From an uncultured Flavobacteriaceae bacterium (GTDB lineage Bacteria; Bacteroidota; Bacteroidia; Flavobacteriales; Flavobacteriaceae): a DNA stretch of 64,000 nucleotides. The notes beneath the pieces were generated by a model, which had not been told where the DNA came from, made no database searches, and saw only the letters and a program-made list of their open reading frames with translations. The position numbers were made by a program, and so were the translations under genes. Each line of letters starts with the position of its first letter. Position 1 is the stretch's first letter. Positions 62,303-64,000 of the stretch are shown piece after piece. The stretch lies in contig CAJQLD010000006.1 of the NCBI GenBank assembly GCA_905479095.1, forward strand, positions 19,320 to 83,319, given 5' to 3'.

Positions 62303-62948
62303 TACTGTGTTTTTCTTTCAGTTCGAGCTTTTCTATTCTAGATTTGATTGCTCCATTATTTCTTCCAAATATTTTACTCAATTCGGTTGTCGTTTTTCCT
62401 TCACAAAATAGACGCTCCAATTTTTCATCACTCTCCGCTGTCCATTTTTCGTAGGCGTTTTTATTTACTTTTTGTTTTTCGGTTTTTGAATAAGCTTTTT
62501 TCGCTCCTCTTTTTTCTTTCAGGCTGTATTTCGGTTGCAGTTTGTCAAAAAGGCGTTCTTCTAATTCTTTACGACCTAAATTTAATGTGATAAAAGATAA
62601 AGTCAAATGTTTTTCAATTCGGTCGTTTAGAATATTTTCTATGTCATTCGAAAACCCTTTTCTGGATGATGGTTTTTCATAATTCGGAAACTCAGAGTAA
62701 TGAGAGTTGCCTAAATTCCGTCTTATAGTATGGTTTTTGGTATTTAGTATGTCTGTCATTCGACCGCGTAAACTTCCAGTTTCTCCAACGTAACAAACTT
62801 CGCCTTCTTCTCGGAATAAGTAAACTGCGGATTCATTCGGAAAGGATTTAGCCCATTCACGAGTCAATTCGATTGAGTGTCTTTCAGATTCAATCAGTAA
62901 TTTATGTTCGAGTTTGACTAAATATTCTTCTATTTCCGTTTTTGTCAT
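62298..62948 (-). CDS. GIY-YIG nuclease-domain protein with C-terminal HTH
   Basis: A 216-residue protein. The GIY-YIG fold is recognised by AVYLFREEGEVCYVGETGSLRGRM (about 37-60, VYLF...CYVG in place of GIY...YIG) with the conserved Arg in SLRGRM. A lysine-rich hinge (about 135-165) leads to a Myb/SANT-like helix-turn-helix (about 168-212; KWTAESDEKLERLFCEGKT, TTELSKIFGRNNGAIKSRI). It lies between repeat elements E1 and E2, and the stop codon falls inside E1. Role unknown: a DNA-cutting accessory or defence protein is plausible. Confidence 0.82.
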   Translation of the reverse strand: MTKTEIEEYLVKLEHKLLIESERHSIELTREWAKSFPNESAVYLFREEGEVCYVGETGSLRGRMTDILNTKNHTIRRNLGNSHYSEFPNYEKPSSRKGFSNDIENILNDRIEKHLTLSFITLNLGRKELEERLFDKLQPKYSLKEKRGAKKAYSKTEKQKVNKNAYEKWTAESDEKLERLFCEGKTTTELSKIFGRNNGAIKSRIEKLELKEKHSS

Positions 62949-62970
62949 TGAAGTTCGGTTTTATATAGTA

Positions 62971-63165
62971 GCCAACGATTTGTGTATGAAACGTAGCGTA
63001 TAAATATATACAAAAGTTTCGGTTTATTACTGAGCCACATCTGCGATTTGGCATTTACATTTTTTCTTTTCTAATGCCAAATCGCAGATTTGACGGAGCT
63101 AGTAAATACACACGAACCTTCGTTTTAGCACTTACCAGCTATGTTTTATACACGTCTTTGTTAGC
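62971..63165. repeat. Repeat element E2: hairpin element with GCCAACG/GTTAGC ends
   Basis: The element begins GCCAACG at 62971 and ends GTTAGC at 63160-63165. Outer arms GTGTATGAAACGTAGC and GCTATGTTTTATACAC are imperfect inverted repeats (14/16). A perfect 17-bp inverted repeat at 63039-63055 and 63073-63089 (core CTGCGATTTGGCATT, 17-nt loop) lies inside. No protein is encoded. It resembles E3 in plan but differs in the stem. Confidence 0.72.
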
Positions 63166-63177
63166 AAACGTTATTTT

Positions 63178-63465
63178 TTACATTTGAAGATTCAAATTTA
63201 ATTTCGCACCCAAAGCATTGAAAATTCTCATTACAGTTTCAAAAGTTACATTTCCAGTACTATTTTCCAGTCTAGATATTTGTGCTTTTTTTACTCCAAC
63301 TAATTCTCCTAATTGCTCTTGAGTTAGTTTGCGTTTTTTTCGTGCAGTCTTAATCATATCTCCAATCAATTCAAGTTTTAACTCAAATTCATATTCGTTT
63401 CTTTCTTCCGTACCCTTTTTTCCAATTAAAAGGTCTTCTGCTTGGTCTAGAGTGTAACTTTTCAT
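63178..63465 (-). CDS. XRE-family antitoxin (HigA-like)
   Basis: A 95-residue transcriptional regulator with an N-terminal segment (YTLDQAEDLLIGKKGTEERN) and a helix-turn-helix of the Cro/XRE type (about 30-85; ARKKRKLTQEQLGELVGVKKAQISRLEN). Its ATG overlaps the stop of the upstream toxin gene (ATGA at 63462-63465), typical of HigBA-order toxin-antitoxin pairs. It should neutralise the toxin and repress the operon. Confidence 0.88.
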   Translation of the reverse strand: MKSYTLDQAEDLLIGKKGTEERNEYEFELKLELIGDMIKTARKKRKLTQEQLGELVGVKKAQISRLENSTGNVTFETVMRIFNALGAKLNLNLQM

Positions 63466-63803
63466 TTCTTTTTATTTTTAAAATACGTTTTTCTAATTTT
63501 CTCTGCTTTGTCGATTTCTTTCTTATCTACTTTACTAGTTTTCTTTACAATTCCGTGAGTTGCGAAAACTAATGTTTCGGTTTTATCATCTTTGTCCCAA
63601 AAAGCGAAAAGGCGATATTGTATTCCAGAATATAACGTTCTAAATTCCCAAATTTCATTAGTCAGTTTTTTGAAGAATTTAGGGTCAGATTGTTGTTCAG
63701 CTCTTCTTATATTTTGAAATATTTTCTTTCTAGCTTTAAGACTTTGTTTTTCAATAAATTGAAAAGTCTCTTCTAGTAATTTTGTTTCAAATCGTTTTAT
63801 CAT
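63462..63803 (-). CDS. RelE/HigB-like toxin
   Basis: A 113-residue protein starting at MIKRFE (63803); an in-frame ATG at 63839 is less likely. The fold is RelE/HigB-type: ETKLLEETFQFIEKQ, FQNIRRAEQQ, then EFRTLYSGIQYRLFAFWDKDD and TLVFATHGIVKKT, which matches the phage-derived Gp49/HigB mRNA-interferase pattern. It forms a toxin-first HigBA module with the next gene. Confidence 0.88.
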   Translation of the reverse strand: MIKRFETKLLEETFQFIEKQSLKARKKIFQNIRRAEQQSDPKFFKKLTNEIWEFRTLYSGIQYRLFAFWDKDDKTETLVFATHGIVKKTSKVDKKEIDKAEKIRKTYFKNKKK

Positions 63804-63871
63804 TCTTATTATAAATTCAAATACGATACAAACATACAAAAAGTTTCGTTAGTTGTAAACTTTTAATTTTT

Positions 63872-64000
63872 GCCAACGTCTTGGTATAAGCATAGTAAGG
63901 GGTTAAAACGCTATAATTTTCGGTTTTAAACTAACTTTTTCAAATACAAAAACACCTTTCGTTTAAACCATAAGCCCTTATTATGCTTATACTTTGTTGG
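63872..64000. repeat. Repeat element E3: hairpin element with GCCAACG/GTTGG ends, cut by window edge
   Basis: GCCAACGTC at 63872 is followed by GTATAAGCATAGTAAGG; the right side reads CCTTATTATGCTTATAC and ends with GTTGG at 63996-64000, one base short of the expected GTTGGC. The arms pair with one mismatch. The spacer between the terminal core and the stem is 6 nt on the left and 3 nt on the right. It is the third member of the E1-E3 family in this patch. Confidence 0.72.

Noticed and set aside
62970..63165. CRISPR array
   Set aside because: E2 has inverted rather than regularly spaced direct repeats, and no cas genes are in the window.
62270..64000. Canonical integron cassette array
   Set aside because: The terminal cores do not match the attC consensus RYYYAAC and GTTRRRY, and no integrase is visible. 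Kept as an unexplained cassette-like array instead.

Overview
The window reads as a contiguous piece of a Bacteroidota chromosome, almost certainly Flavobacteriaceae. The signs are AT-rich DNA with little Shine-Dalgarno signal, TAnnTTTG-type -7 boxes ahead of several genes, Bacteroidota-specific families (DUF4837, DUF4175, the MoxR/DUF58/BatA-E operon, head-GIN-domain proteins) and lipoproteins with short Bacteroidota-style signal peptides. It is mostly housekeeping DNA, with one accessory patch at the right edge.

Layout. 1-13.2 kb is mostly minus strand: an M23 peptidase fragment, tatA (plus), a DUF4837 lipoprotein, an MltD-like transglycosylase, pgk, holB (plus), an OmpH-like lipoprotein, a methyltransferase, mnmG, ybeY and a giant DUF4175 protein whose conserved N-terminus lacks a normal start codon. 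Two near-perfect parS-type palindromes flank mnmG. 13.7-29.5 kb is plus strand: recQ, gltX, lepA, a Usp-SulP pair, then a chain of metallo-hydrolase, S8 protease, M1 peptidase, rnpA, S41 protease and an OmpA-like protein. 29.4-35.5 kb looks more AT-rich. It holds elaA-like, CDF transporter and rpiB genes (minus), a 544-bp AT-rich gap with DnaA-box-like sequences (candidate oriC), then rnr, a GIN-domain protein and a LysE exporter (plus) and tRNA-Cys.

35.5-48.6 kb carries a lipid kinase, folB, glnS, an SPFH protein, a lone ABC ATPase, asd, mscL, alr, tdk, gpsA, pheS, cvpA and several conserved unknowns. 48.6-60 kb is minus strand: a second SulP transporter and the complete MoxR-DUF58-unknown-BatA-BatB-BatC-BatD-BatE operon. 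The right end has an aldo/keto reductase and an AlbA_2-type protein. It then becomes an accessory array in which a GIY-YIG/HTH protein and a HigBA-type toxin-antitoxin pair each sit between hairpin-like non-coding elements that begin GCCAACG and end GTTRGC.

The main points to check are the cassette-like array at 62.2-64.0 kb, the two parS-like palindromes plus the candidate origin (which together suggest the window lies near the replication origin), and the start of the DUF4175 gene. All calls come from reading the sequence; no database search was run.
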